DNA of 36,723 nucleotides from an uncultured Gammaproteobacteria bacterium (lineage in GTDB: Bacteria; Pseudomonadota; Gammaproteobacteria; Steroidobacterales; UBA11654), in contig CACJRN010000015.1 of NCBI GenBank assembly GCA_902595845.1, positions 1 through 36,723 on the forward strand, in the 5' to 3' direction. The position numbers were made by a program, and so were the translations under genes. Under the pieces are notes generated by a model that did no database searches, was not told the DNA's origin, and worked only from the letters and a program-made list of their open reading frames with translations. Within the stretch, counting starts at the first letter, position 1. Every line of letters starts with the position of its first letter. Below, in pieces: positions 7,704 to 16,460 of the stretch.

Positions 7704-9130
7704 CTAATCACCCACCCATAAATATTATTACTGGGCTTTCCACCCTCAGCTAGATAAGCATTCTTGAGTTGGGCCATTCGATCATCTGAGATTTTTTGGA
7801 TAGTTGACGGAACATCAATTGAATAAAGTTTAGCTGCATTCAGACCAAGTATTTTTGCTTTATCATCGTTAGTAATTTCTGGATAGCCAAACTTTTCTTG
7901 CATTTCTTCTGGGATTTGGAATCTTCTGAATGCTTCAATTTGCCATTGTGGTGAACCCCACCAGATTGCATCTGTGCCGAACAAGACACGATCAACTCCA
8001 AATGCATTAATTATTTGCCCAAGAAGATGAGCACATATTTTTGGATGTGTGATAACAGTATGTCCAAAGGTTGTTCCAAGTTCCATATATACATTGCTCA
8101 TGTGAGGATTTTCAATTCTGTCCTTACATAAATCAGTGGTATAAGGCAGATATGCATTTTCATCCAAATAAGTATCCTCTGGTGGCAGATTCATATTTTG
8201 ATCTCTAAAGCCAGAGTGGTAGACCACAAAATTTATTTCAGGATGGTCTTTTGAGGCTTTTTTGATATCTCTGGGATGTGTGAAGTCTGTTTCTCCAGGC
8301 CTAGGAGGTCTAAATGGCAAGCCTTTGTGTGCACAAACAATATTTTTACCCCATGATTTAATTTTTTCATAGAAAGGATAGATGAGCTCTTCATCATCCA
8401 TCCACCAGCTGTATTCTTCATCAATATTGAACACCCCAGTATAAAATTTCCAAGCATCAACATTAAGCTCAGTTGCTTGTCTTTCTGCTTCTTCCATGAA
8501 ATTAGGAATATATGGCGCTATAGGACCATGGCAAACCATCCGATTAGATCCTGCCATGTTATTAACAGTGTTTCTTGATTCAACCATTTCATCAACATTG
8601 ATGACATCTAGAACCTTTGAAGCAATACCACTTAAGCATGCAATTGAGACCTCGCTGTCTAGGAATACTTCTTTCACATAATTATTAAATCTCAGATCAT
8701 CATTTGCTGGTTTTTTTCCTTTGAGGTCCTCATTGAATGGCCATGCCATGATTCTAAAGCCCAGAGGCTCTGTTTTCCCAGTTGCGACATGATGGGTTTG
8801 AACATCAAAGATGAACTGATTTCTAACCATCAGTTCAGAGATTGCGTCTATATCTGTGAGTTCTTCTGCATGTGCTTGGAAATAGTTTCCAAAGACCTGA
8901 TTCATCGCTACAAATGCAAGCGCCATTCCATTGGCTGTTTTTAGGAAATCTCTTCTGGATAGGCCTGCTTTCTTACCATATGTCTCTGCCATTTCATGAA
9001 TGATGGCTTCGACTTTTTTTTGATCAGGAGTCTGAGGTCTTGGTAAATATTCCTCATTTGATACGACTTGAGTTGGAATAGGAGATCTTAAATCCTCGCT
9101 ATCGTCTTTGTGAAACTTCTTGATCCACAT
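7700..9130 (-). CDS. Amidohydrolase-2 family metal-dependent hydrolase with Tat signal
   Basis: A 476-residue TIM-barrel hydrolase or decarboxylase of the PF04909 type. Likely metal and active-site residues are D110/H113/H114 ('FDVQTHH'), K228 ('WKFYTG'), H268 ('CAHKG'), H305 ('YHSGF') and D387 ('FGTDAIWW'). Residues 58-64 read SRRDFLK followed by a hydrophobic stretch to about 80 and AHA-E at 86-89: a Tat signal, but set behind an unusually long 57-residue polar lead. It is the last gene of a minus-strand unit, two bases after the dioxygenase. The substrate is unknown; family members act on cyclic amides, lactones or aromatic acids. Most likely it processes a compound in series with the dioxygenase and the MFS carrier. 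Confidence 0.87.
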   Translation of the reverse strand: MWIKKFHKDDSEDLRSPIPTQVVSNEEYLPRPQTPDQKKVEAIIHEMAETYGKKAGLSRRDFLKTANGMALAFVAMNQVFGNYFQAHAEELTDIDAISELMVRNQFIFDVQTHHVATGKTEPLGFRIMAWPFNEDLKGKKPANDDLRFNNYVKEVFLDSEVSIACLSGIASKVLDVINVDEMVESRNTVNNMAGSNRMVCHGPIAPYIPNFMEEAERQATELNVDAWKFYTGVFNIDEEYSWWMDDEELIYPFYEKIKSWGKNIVCAHKGLPFRPPRPGETDFTHPRDIKKASKDHPEINFVVYHSGFRDQNMNLPPEDTYLDENAYLPYTTDLCKDRIENPHMSNVYMELGTTFGHTVITHPKICAHLLGQIINAFGVDRVLFGTDAIWWGSPQWQIEAFRRFQIPEEMQEKFGYPEITNDDKAKILGLNAAKLYSIDVPSTIQKISDDRMAQLKNAYLAEGGKPSNNIYGWVIS

Positions 9131-9132
9131 AT

Positions 9133-9984
9133 TTAACTTGGTTTTGTTTCACCTTGAATAGCAACTCTGTGCATCAGTCTGTGAGCATCTCCGAAATCGA
9201 ATATCCCTCTGTGCGCAGTACAACGATTATCCCAGAATGCCACTGAATGATTTTCCCATTTAAATCTACAGGCCAATTCAGGTTTCTTTATATGATCAAT
9301 GAGGAAACTTCTGAGATACTGTCCTTCACCTGCAGTGAGCTCTTTAAAATGAGAGACCATAAGCTCACTATAGAAGAGACACTTTTTACCTGTCTGAGGG
9401 TGAGTGCAAACCAATGGATGTTCTCTCGGAGGAGTCGCCTTCCTTGCCATCTCATAACCCTTGCTTCCATATGTTTCAATGACACTAAGAAGATTTTTAT
9501 GAAAGTTATCATGCACAGCCGTTAGATTGCTGCAAAGTGTTTTCATTGAATCAGATAATGAATCATAGGCTTCATATAAATTGACCCAAGTAGTATCACC
9601 ACCAGTTTCTGGAACATCAATGGCATATAAAACTGCACCCTTAAGCGGTTTTTCTAGGAATGAGGCATCAATATGCCAATCAACATCTGAAACAATGCCT
9701 TTAAAGAGATCAGGATATTCTTGAACATAAACATTAGGATAGTCATCCAATGTTGGCATATATCCAGGACCTTGGAGCTCACCAAAGCCCTTAGCAAAAT
9801 CTACATGCTGCTGTGGTGTCAGAGGCTGGTTTCTAAAAAATAGGACTTGATATTCTAACCATGCTTCCTCAAGTAACTTCTTTTCCTCCTTTTCCATTGG
9901 CTTAGAAAGATTAACTCCAGAAACTTCAGCGCCACATCCTCCTGACATGGGGGTTATATTAAATGTAGTTGGTTCTTTTCTCAT
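9133..9984 (-). CDS. TauD/TfdA-type Fe(II)/2-oxoglutarate dioxygenase
   Basis: A 283-residue cytosolic oxygenase. The iron-binding facial triad is clear: H104 and D106 in 'DWHIDASF' and H258 in 'RCTAHRG'. T131/T132 in 'GGDTTWVNLYEAY' and R269 in 'HRLMHRVAIQGE' are placed to bind 2-oxoglutarate. The N-terminal 'TPMSGGCGAEVSGVNLSKPM' and 'VLFFRNQPLTPQQHVDFAKGFG' are standard for the family, which hydroxylates substrates such as taurine, alkyl sulfates, phenoxyacetates or amino acid derivatives, often releasing a small group. The exact substrate cannot be read. It sits between an MFS carrier and an amidohydrolase on the same strand with tiny gaps, which suggests uptake and breakdown of one small organic compound. 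Confidence 0.93.
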   Translation of the reverse strand: MRKEPTTFNITPMSGGCGAEVSGVNLSKPMEKEEKKLLEEAWLEYQVLFFRNQPLTPQQHVDFAKGFGELQGPGYMPTLDDYPNVYVQEYPDLFKGIVSDVDWHIDASFLEKPLKGAVLYAIDVPETGGDTTWVNLYEAYDSLSDSMKTLCSNLTAVHDNFHKNLLSVIETYGSKGYEMARKATPPREHPLVCTHPQTGKKCLFYSELMVSHFKELTAGEGQYLRSFLIDHIKKPELACRFKWENHSVAFWDNRCTAHRGIFDFGDAHRLMHRVAIQGETKPS

Positions 9985-10016
9985 CTGACTAATAGGCTAG
10001 CGACAAATTGTATCGT

Positions 10017-11297
10017 TTACAAATTTGAATCAACCTTATCATTCTGAATTTCAAGTGGTTTTATAAAAAGAACATTAATGATTGCAAAAAACGTGACTGC
10101 TGAGACTACCCCAAAGGGTAAAAAGTAACTTCCAGAATCAACCGCAAGTTCACTCAATAGTTTAGTGCCATAAGCAGCCCCTAAACCGTCAATCAGGGTA
10201 ATGATGCCTAGAATTCTTCCAAGATAAGCCTTACCAAAGGTTTCAACTGCAACAAGTTGGATCATACTAAAGCTACCTCCAAATCCTAGTCCGAAGCATA
10301 TTGTGAATAGGCTAAGCTGAGTCGTATTTCTTGTGAGCGTAATCTCAGAACCTGAAAAATCAAACAAAAGCAATGAACCCAGAAATAAAACAATTGAACT
10401 CAACAATAAAACAGTTCTTTTTGGAAGTTTATCGCTGAGAGCTCCAAATCCAAATTTTCCGATAAAGCTGAACCAAAAAAGAATTGAGAACAGGAAAACG
10501 GATTGTTGAGCTGTAAATCCAGCTTCCTGCTCAAAGAAGATTGAAATTTGACTGTTTAATCCCTGAATGGAAAACCATAAGCATGCCGACCCAATGCCTA
10601 AACACCAAAGTGCCCTGGAGAGGAGAGCTTGTTTTAGGGGAACATTATCTTTGGCTTCAACCTCTTCTTCTTCTGTTGATTCTGCTCCGTCAGGATTTAA
10701 GCCCATTGATTCTGGCTCTGGTTTTATTACTTTGTAAACTGGTATTACGGCAAATAACCAAAAGAGCACTGCAAGCAATCCAAAGCCCCACCTCCATCCA
10801 AGATTTGGATTATTCACGATAGGAGAAATCATCAATGGCATTGTCGCCCCGCCTAAGCTTGAGCTTGCAACCACCATGCCGACCACTTTGCCTCGGTGTT
10901 TTTTAAACCATCGAGATACAATAATTACATTAGGGCCAAGGCCAGACATGACCAAGCCTACAGCCATTAATATATGAAGTCTGTAGAGGGTTTCGATTGA
11001 GCTTGCAAAAGGATAAAAGCTATAGATCAGAGCCATAATGATGATCCCTATTCTTATAACAATTTTTACACCATATTTATCAATTAATATTCCTGAAATG
11101 GGTGAGAGAAATGAAGCATAAAATAGAGTGTTGGCAACCGTGAGACTAACCTCTGCTTGATTGATTGAAAATTCCTCCATCAATCTTGGGAACAAGTTTT
11201 GGGGCACGAAAAGGGTCATTGAATTGACAAAAAAGTAAACCAAGCTGCAACAAATTGCTACATACCAACCGTAAAATGTTTTAGTTTTTGCAAACAT
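10017..11297 (-). CDS. MFS transporter, oxalate/formate-antiporter-like (OFA) type
   Basis: About 426 residues with twelve predicted transmembrane helices in two blocks separated by a charged loop rich in glutamate ('ESTEEEEVEAKD', near residue 215). The opening 'KTFYGWYVAICCSLVYFF' is typical of OFA/monocarboxylate MFS carriers, as is 'GILIDKYGVKIVIRIG' and 'RWFKKHRGKVVGM' in the loops. I start at ATG 11297; an in-frame TTG at 11309 would add four residues. The carrier is the first gene of a minus-strand unit with the dioxygenase (32-base gap) and amidohydrolase, so it probably imports their substrate, likely a small organic acid. It is divergent from the dihydroorotase gene across about 50 bases. 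Confidence 0.9.
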   Translation of the reverse strand: MFAKTKTFYGWYVAICCSLVYFFVNSMTLFVPQNLFPRLMEEFSINQAEVSLTVANTLFYASFLSPISGILIDKYGVKIVIRIGIIIMALIYSFYPFASSIETLYRLHILMAVGLVMSGLGPNVIIVSRWFKKHRGKVVGMVVASSSLGGATMPLMISPIVNNPNLGWRWGFGLLAVLFWLFAVIPVYKVIKPEPESMGLNPDGAESTEEEEVEAKDNVPLKQALLSRALWCLGIGSACLWFSIQGLNSQISIFFEQEAGFTAQQSVFLFSILFWFSFIGKFGFGALSDKLPKRTVLLLSSIVLFLGSLLLFDFSGSEITLTRNTTQLSLFTICFGLGFGGSFSMIQLVAVETFGKAYLGRILGIITLIDGLGAAYGTKLLSELAVDSGSYFLPFGVVSAVTFFAIINVLFIKPLEIQNDKVDSNL

Positions 11298-11348
11298 AGT
11301 CAAGGTCAATCATAATCTATTCATACAATTCTTTCTTAAAATTACTTT

Positions 11349-12686
11349 ATGACAAATCAAGCGACACTAATTATCAATGCTGCCATTGTAAATGAAGGCA
11401 GGTTAACAGAAGAGGATGTCTTAATTAAGAATGGGAGAATTGAGGCCATCGGTGTGAATATATCTGTACCTAATGGTCTGGAAGTAATCGATGCGAATGG
11501 CAAATTACTACTTCCTGGCTTGATTGATGACCAGGTTCATTTCAGAGAGCCTGGATTGACACACAAAGGTGGAATTCGTTCTGAATCAATGGCTGCGATT
11601 GCTGGAGGAGTGACATCATTTATGGACATGCCAAATGTAGATCCTCCAACTCTTACAAGAGAGCTTTTATTACAAAAATATGAAATAGCCAGAGGCAAGG
11701 CCCATGCAAACTATGCATTCTACATGGGCTCAAGTAATGACAACATTGACGAAATTAAATCACTTCAGGCAGGGGACGCTTGTGGCGTTAAAATATTCAT
11801 GGGCGCATCAACAGGAAATCTATTGGTAGATGATAATGATGCACTTGAACAAATTTTCGCAGAATCTCCGGTGCTTATTGTCACACACTGTGAAGACACA
11901 CCAATGATTGACAAGAATCTTGAAGCAGCAAAATTGAAATATGATGGAGAAATCCCAATCAGTGAACATCCTGCAATTCGATCAGTTGATGCTTGTTATA
12001 AATCTTCATCTAAAGCAGTGAGCCTTGCCAAGAAGCATGGTTCAAAACTTCATGTGCTTCATCTCACAACAGCCAAAGAAATGGAGCTTTTTGAGACCGG
12101 CGATCATAAGAAGAATATTACGGCTGAAGTATGCGTCCATCATCTTTACTTCAATGACAGTTCTTATGATCAATTGGGTAGCAAGATGGTTTGTAATCCA
12201 GCAATTAAGACAAGAGCAGACCAGATAGCATTGATCAATGCATTGAAAGAAGATCGAATCGATATCATTGCTACTGATCATGCACCTCACACATCAGAGG
12301 AGAAAGCGAAACCTTATCCAAATTGTCCATCTGGTATACCACTTGTTCAACACTCGCTTTTAGCATTATTAGAGATCAGTAGAGAAAACAACATACCAAT
12401 CGAGACCATTGTGAAAAAAACCAGTCATGCGGTTGCTGATAGATATGGAATCATAGATAGAGGCTACATCCGAGAAGGATATTGGGCTGACTTGGTTTTG
12501 GTTGATCCAAAGGGCAGTCAAAAAGTGACATCAGACAACATCTTGTATGAATGTGGATGGAGCCCATTTGAAGGCCATTGTTTTGATGGCTTGATTGAAA
12601 TGACTTTCGTTAATGGTCTAAAAGTATTTGAAGATGGGAAGATACTCAGTGAGCCATCTGGCAAGAAACTCGATTTCCGTAGTTAA
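11349..12686 (+). CDS. pyrC: Dihydroorotase, class I-like
   Basis: Cyclises carbamoyl-aspartate to dihydroorotate in pyrimidine synthesis. The protein is 445 residues, usual for class I enzymes. Landmarks: 'LLLPGLIDDQVHFREPGLTHKG' (D61, H64, R66), 'DMPNVDPP', the carboxylated-lysine motif 'VKIFMGASTGN' (K148), H180 in 'THCED', H238 in 'HVLHLTTAKE', and D310 in 'ATDHAPHTSEEK'. The first histidine of the usual DxHxH pair is glutamine here (Q62). I recall the same DDQVHFREPG form in other bacterial dihydroorotases, notably Bacteroidetes, so activity is still expected. Allantoinase or hydantoinase is less likely given DMPN and REPG. It stands alone, with no other pyr gene nearby. Confidence 0.9.
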   Translation: MTNQATLIINAAIVNEGRLTEEDVLIKNGRIEAIGVNISVPNGLEVIDANGKLLLPGLIDDQVHFREPGLTHKGGIRSESMAAIAGGVTSFMDMPNVDPPTLTRELLLQKYEIARGKAHANYAFYMGSSNDNIDEIKSLQAGDACGVKIFMGASTGNLLVDDNDALEQIFAESPVLIVTHCEDTPMIDKNLEAAKLKYDGEIPISEHPAIRSVDACYKSSSKAVSLAKKHGSKLHVLHLTTAKEMELFETGDHKKNITAEVCVHHLYFNDSSYDQLGSKMVCNPAIKTRADQIALINALKEDRIDIIATDHAPHTSEEKAKPYPNCPSGIPLVQHSLLALLEISRENNIPIETIVKKTSHAVADRYGIIDRGYIREGYWADLVLVDPKGSQKVTSDNILYECGWSPFEGHCFDGLIEMTFVNGLKVFEDGKILSEPSGKKLDFRS

Positions 12687-12846
12687 TATTTTTTAAGAAA
12701 TCTAGGGCAAAAAACATCGTTTTTTATGGCGTCTACATATATAATTTCAACTGAAAATCCAAATGGGTTGTTAGAGATAAATTTAAAGAAACTTTTAACG
12801 TTTAATTTACGAATCATAATACGTTCACAACTGCTGAATTAGTTAA
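12687..12846. other. Intergenic region between pyrC and the oxidoreductase operon
   Basis: These 160 bases contain no gene I can support. AAAAAAC at 12709-12715 and GTTTTTT at 12719-12725 form a perfect but almost pure A/T hairpin with a three-base loop; it could slow polymerase after pyrC but lacks the GC stem of a normal terminator. The second half is AT-rich and must hold the promoter of the three-gene oxidoreductase operon; CATAAT at about 12816 is a candidate -10, without a clear -35. Confidence 0.35.
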
Positions 12847-14652
12847 ATGCAACCTACAGATACAAAAAACCCAGATTACTATCACAAGGTCGTTGATTGC
12901 CAATGGGGATGTCCAGCACATACTGATGTTCCAGGCTATATCAGACACATTGCACAAGGTGAATATACTCAAGCTTACCTTCTGAATAGAGAATCCAATG
13001 TTTTTCCTGGAATACTTGGCAGGGTCTGCGATAGACCATGTGAGCCGGTTTGCAGAAGGGCGAGAGTAGACGAAGAGCCAGTAGCGATCTGTAGATTAAA
13101 AAGAGTGGCCGGTGATCTAAAGGGCGATTTTAAATCTCATCTTCCAGCAGTTCCTTCAAATAAGAATGGCAAGAAAGTAGCAATCATTGGAGCAGGCTGT
13201 GCCTCCTTGACAGTCGCCAATGACCTTCTTCCTCTAGGTTATGAAATGGATGTTTTTGAATCTCTGCCTGAGATGGGAGGTTTAATAAGAAGCAATATTC
13301 CAAAGTTTAGGTTGCCGCCAGAAGTCATTGATGAAGAATTTGATGTGATTATAGAACAAGGCATCAATCTTCATCTAAATCATCCGATCGAGAGCATGAA
13401 AAATCTTCTCCAAGAAGACTATGATGCTGTACTTGTTGGAACTGGTGCGCCAAAAGGAAGAGAGTTAGATCTTCCAGGACGACATGAGACTGATCAAATT
13501 CATGTAGGAATTGCCTGGCTTGAATCAGTTGCATTTGATCATATTGATCAAGTGGGCGAGAAAGTCCTAATAATCGGTGGTGGGAATACTGCAATGGATT
13601 GTTGTAGAACATCTCTTAGGCTTGGCGGAAAAGATGTCAAAGTCATATATCGTGGTGAGCGGCACACGATGAAATCTTCAGATTGGGAGCTAGAACCAGC
13701 TCTTGAAGAGAATGTTGACCTGGTTTTATGTCATTCACCTGAAGAATATATCGTAGAAGATGGAAAACTAACGGGTATGCGTTTCTCTATAATGGAATAT
13801 TCTGTTGATGATGAGGGAAAAAGGCAATCGAAGAAAGTCGATGAGACAATCATCCCATGTGATACGGTCATTTTGGCCATTGGACAAGAGAATTCATTTC
13901 CATGGGTTGAGCGTGATTTAGGCATTGAGTTTGACCAATGGGAGGTTCCTGTTGTGGATCCAGTGACATATGAGTCAACCCTTAAGGGAGTTTTCTTTGC
14001 GGGTGATGCTGCATTTGGTCCAAAGAATATTATCGAAGCGGTTGAGCAGGGACACCAAGCTGCAATCTCTATACACAAATATTGCAATAATGAATCACTG
14101 AAAGAAAGGTTGCCTCATGGAATGAACTTGGTTACTGCAAAGATGGGTATCCACGAATGGAGCTACAGCAATGATTACGACTATGATGATCGATATGAAG
14201 TCCCTACGGTTCCAATGGATAATCGATTCAAAGATATAAACATAGAGGTTGAGCTCGGTTATGAGCCAGGGCAGTTTAAAAGAGAAGTAGAGCGTTGTTT
14301 GAACTGTGATATTCAAACTGATTTTGAGGCTGGTTTATGTATCGAGTGTGACGCATGTATTGATATTTGCCCAGTGAACTGCTTGACCATCACTGAAAAT
14401 GATGAAGAGTCAGAAATAAGGAAGAAAATCAAAACTCCAGCTGACAACTATGACCAGGCTTTATATGTATCAGAAGATTTACCTCAGACAGGAAGGGTAA
14501 TGGTTAAGGACGAAGATGTTTGTATACATTGCGGACTTTGCGCTGAACGATGCCCAACAGCTGCTTGGGATATGAAGAAGTTCACACTTCAAATTCCTTA
14601 TGCTACTGAAGAGGCAATTGATGCGACACAGAAAACGAAAAAGGCTGTTTAA
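12847..14652 (+). CDS. GltD-like FAD/NAD(P) oxidoreductase fused to a 2x[4Fe-4S] ferredoxin domain
   Basis: A 601-residue cytosolic electron-transfer subunit. The N-terminus resembles the glutamate synthase small subunit: cysteines C18, C22, C61, C65, C69 ('VCDRPCEPVCRR'). A dinucleotide fold at about 110-140 (VAIIGAGCASLTVA, with Cys-Ala in place of the usual Pro-Ala) should bind FAD; a second at 240-255 (VLIIGGGNTAMDCC) should bind NAD(P). 'GVFFAGDAAFGP' closes the FAD domain. Near the C-terminus are two ferredoxin motifs: C498/C501/C504/C508 and C559/C562/C565/C569, plus C484/C487. The gene shares its final A with the start of the next gene (TAATG), so it is translationally coupled to the 2-oxoacid oxidoreductase subunits. 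Inferred job: pass electrons from that enzyme to NAD(P), or the reverse. It is not glutamate synthase itself, since no gltB is present. Confidence 0.9.
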   Translation: MQPTDTKNPDYYHKVVDCQWGCPAHTDVPGYIRHIAQGEYTQAYLLNRESNVFPGILGRVCDRPCEPVCRRARVDEEPVAICRLKRVAGDLKGDFKSHLPAVPSNKNGKKVAIIGAGCASLTVANDLLPLGYEMDVFESLPEMGGLIRSNIPKFRLPPEVIDEEFDVIIEQGINLHLNHPIESMKNLLQEDYDAVLVGTGAPKGRELDLPGRHETDQIHVGIAWLESVAFDHIDQVGEKVLIIGGGNTAMDCCRTSLRLGGKDVKVIYRGERHTMKSSDWELEPALEENVDLVLCHSPEEYIVEDGKLTGMRFSIMEYSVDDEGKRQSKKVDETIIPCDTVILAIGQENSFPWVERDLGIEFDQWEVPVVDPVTYESTLKGVFFAGDAAFGPKNIIEAVEQGHQAAISIHKYCNNESLKERLPHGMNLVTAKMGIHEWSYSNDYDYDDRYEVPTVPMDNRFKDINIEVELGYEPGQFKREVERCLNCDIQTDFEAGLCIECDACIDICPVNCLTITENDEESEIRKKIKTPADNYDQALYVSEDLPQTGRVMVKDEDVCIHCGLCAERCPTAAWDMKKFTLQIPYATEEAIDATQKTKKAV

Positions 14653-16460
14653 TGAGCGCTCCATCTAATAATGATTTCACTGTAAAGTTTGCCAATGTAA
14701 ATGGAACTGGATCGTCTAGTGCAAATGGAATGTTCATGAAAAGTATATTCAGAATGGGTATACCAGTAGTTGGAAAAAATTACTTTCCATCAAACATTCA
14801 AGGACTTCCAACCTGGTACGAAGTAAGAGCCAATGAAAATGGTTATCTTGCACCCTCAGGAAGTGTGGACATCATGGTAGCTATGAATGCTCAAACTTAT
14901 GATGAAGATTTAAATGCCATCGAGCCTGGAGGCTACCTAATTTATGATTCCTCATGGCCAAGGGAAGCACTTATGGCAAGAGATGACATAACTGTATTCG
15001 GAGTTCCTTTAGCGAAAATGTGTAATGAGGCTTTCGATACGGCAAGGGCGCGTACATTAATGAAGAATACTACCTATGTCGGAGTTCTCGCAGCTTTGCT
15101 CGAAATGGATATGAAAGTCATCGAACAGTTACTGCTTGATACATTTGGATCAAAAACGCATCTTATTGATGCCAATAAACAGGCATTAGAAATGGGCTTT
15201 GATTACGCACAAGAAAATTTTGACTGTCCATTGCCATTTAAAGCTATTGCAACAGATAAAACTAAGGACCATTTTATAATTGATGGCAACGCTACTTCTG
15301 CATTGGGATGTGTGTATGCAGGCGCCACTGTGGGCTCTTGGTACCCAATTACACCATCGACATCTTTAATGGATGCATTTTCAAGATATTGTGCAGCTTA
15401 TAGGGTTGATGAGAAGACCAAGAAAAATAATTATTCAGTCATTCAGGCAGAAGATGAATTGGCAGCAATTGGTATGGCACTGGGCGCGGGATGGAATGGT
15501 GCAAGATCATTCACGCCAACGAGTGGTCCTGGAATTTCCCTGATGAATGAGTTCATAGGTTTTGGTTATTATGCAGAAATACCAACAGTAATTTTTGATG
15601 TACAAAGGACTGGCCCTTCGACAGGAATGCCGACCAGAACACAACAGTGTGACATTCTTTCATGTGCATATGCTTCTCATGGTGATACAAAGCACGTTTG
15701 TTTATATCCTGCAAACCCAGAGGAAGCATTCTATTTGTCAGCAGAGGCATTTGATATCGCAGAACAACTTCAAACACCAGTCTTTGTCTTAACAGATTTA
15801 GATATCGGTATGAATGACTGGATGGTTAAAGATCTTGCTTGGGATGACAAATACAAACCTAATAGAGGAAAAGTTTTAGATGCAGCTACTCTCGAGGACA
15901 TGGAGCAATTTCATCGATATCTTGACTCTGATGGAGACGGTATTCCATACAGAACAATCCCAGGAGTTCATCCAAAAGGGGCATACTTTACAAGGGGATC
16001 TGGCCATAACAAGTTTGGTGGCTACACAGAAGATGCTGATGAATATCAAGATGTAGTGGATAGATTGCTTATTAAATGGGAGAGTGCCAAGTCGATTGTC
16101 CCAAGCCCAATTAAAGAATTTAAGAAAAAAAATAAAATGGCAATACTCAGCATAGGCAGTTGTGACGATGCGATTAGAGAAGCAAGAGATGTCATGTCCA
16201 AAGATGGAAATGATTTCAATTATCTCAGGGTCAGAGCATTCCCGTTCTCAAAAGAGATTGAGGAATTCATAGACGCGCATGAAAAAGTATTTGTTATAGA
16301 ACAAAATCGTGATGGTCAACTTCTCAAATTATTAAAAACAGAGACTTCATGTAATATCTCTAAACTCAAATCAATTCGCCTATACAACGGAATCCCAATT
16401 TTCTCTAAGGACGTGGTAGAAAAAATTATGAATGAAATATCCTCAGGAAAAGCAGCATGA
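14652..16460 (+). CDS. korA: 2-oxoacid:ferredoxin oxidoreductase, fused gamma-alpha subunit (KorA-like)
   Basis: A 602-residue subunit in which an N-terminal gamma domain (residues about 5-190; 'VNGTGSSSANGMF', 'GLPTWYEVRANENGYLAPSG') is fused to the alpha domain that begins near 'DGNATSALGCVYAGATVGSWYPITPSTSLMDAF' and includes 'VIQAEDELAAIGMALGAGWNGARSFTPTSGPG'. This is the organisation of the two-subunit KorAB 2-oxoglutarate oxidoreductases, such as those known from Mycobacterium, which convert a 2-oxoacid and CoA to acyl-CoA, CO2 and reduced ferredoxin. Whether the substrate is 2-oxoglutarate, pyruvate or a branched oxoacid is not settled by what I can see, so the symbol is tentative. It overlaps korB by ATGA and follows the flavoprotein directly. 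Confidence 0.88.
   Translation: MSAPSNNDFTVKFANVNGTGSSSANGMFMKSIFRMGIPVVGKNYFPSNIQGLPTWYEVRANENGYLAPSGSVDIMVAMNAQTYDEDLNAIEPGGYLIYDSSWPREALMARDDITVFGVPLAKMCNEAFDTARARTLMKNTTYVGVLAALLEMDMKVIEQLLLDTFGSKTHLIDANKQALEMGFDYAQENFDCPLPFKAIATDKTKDHFIIDGNATSALGCVYAGATVGSWYPITPSTSLMDAFSRYCAAYRVDEKTKKNNYSVIQAEDELAAIGMALGAGWNGARSFTPTSGPGISLMNEFIGFGYYAEIPTVIFDVQRTGPSTGMPTRTQQCDILSCAYASHGDTKHVCLYPANPEEAFYLSAEAFDIAEQLQTPVFVLTDLDIGMNDWMVKDLAWDDKYKPNRGKVLDAATLEDMEQFHRYLDSDGDGIPYRTIPGVHPKGAYFTRGSGHNKFGGYTEDADEYQDVVDRLLIKWESAKSIVPSPIKEFKKKNKMAILSIGSCDDAIREARDVMSKDGNDFNYLRVRAFPFSKEIEEFIDAHEKVFVIEQNRDGQLLKLLKTETSCNISKLKSIRLYNGIPIFSKDVVEKIMNEISSGKAA

Noticed and set aside
12709-12725. A/T hairpin as an intrinsic terminator of pyrC
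   Set aside because: The stem is nearly pure A-T and the T-run is within the stem itself rather than after it.
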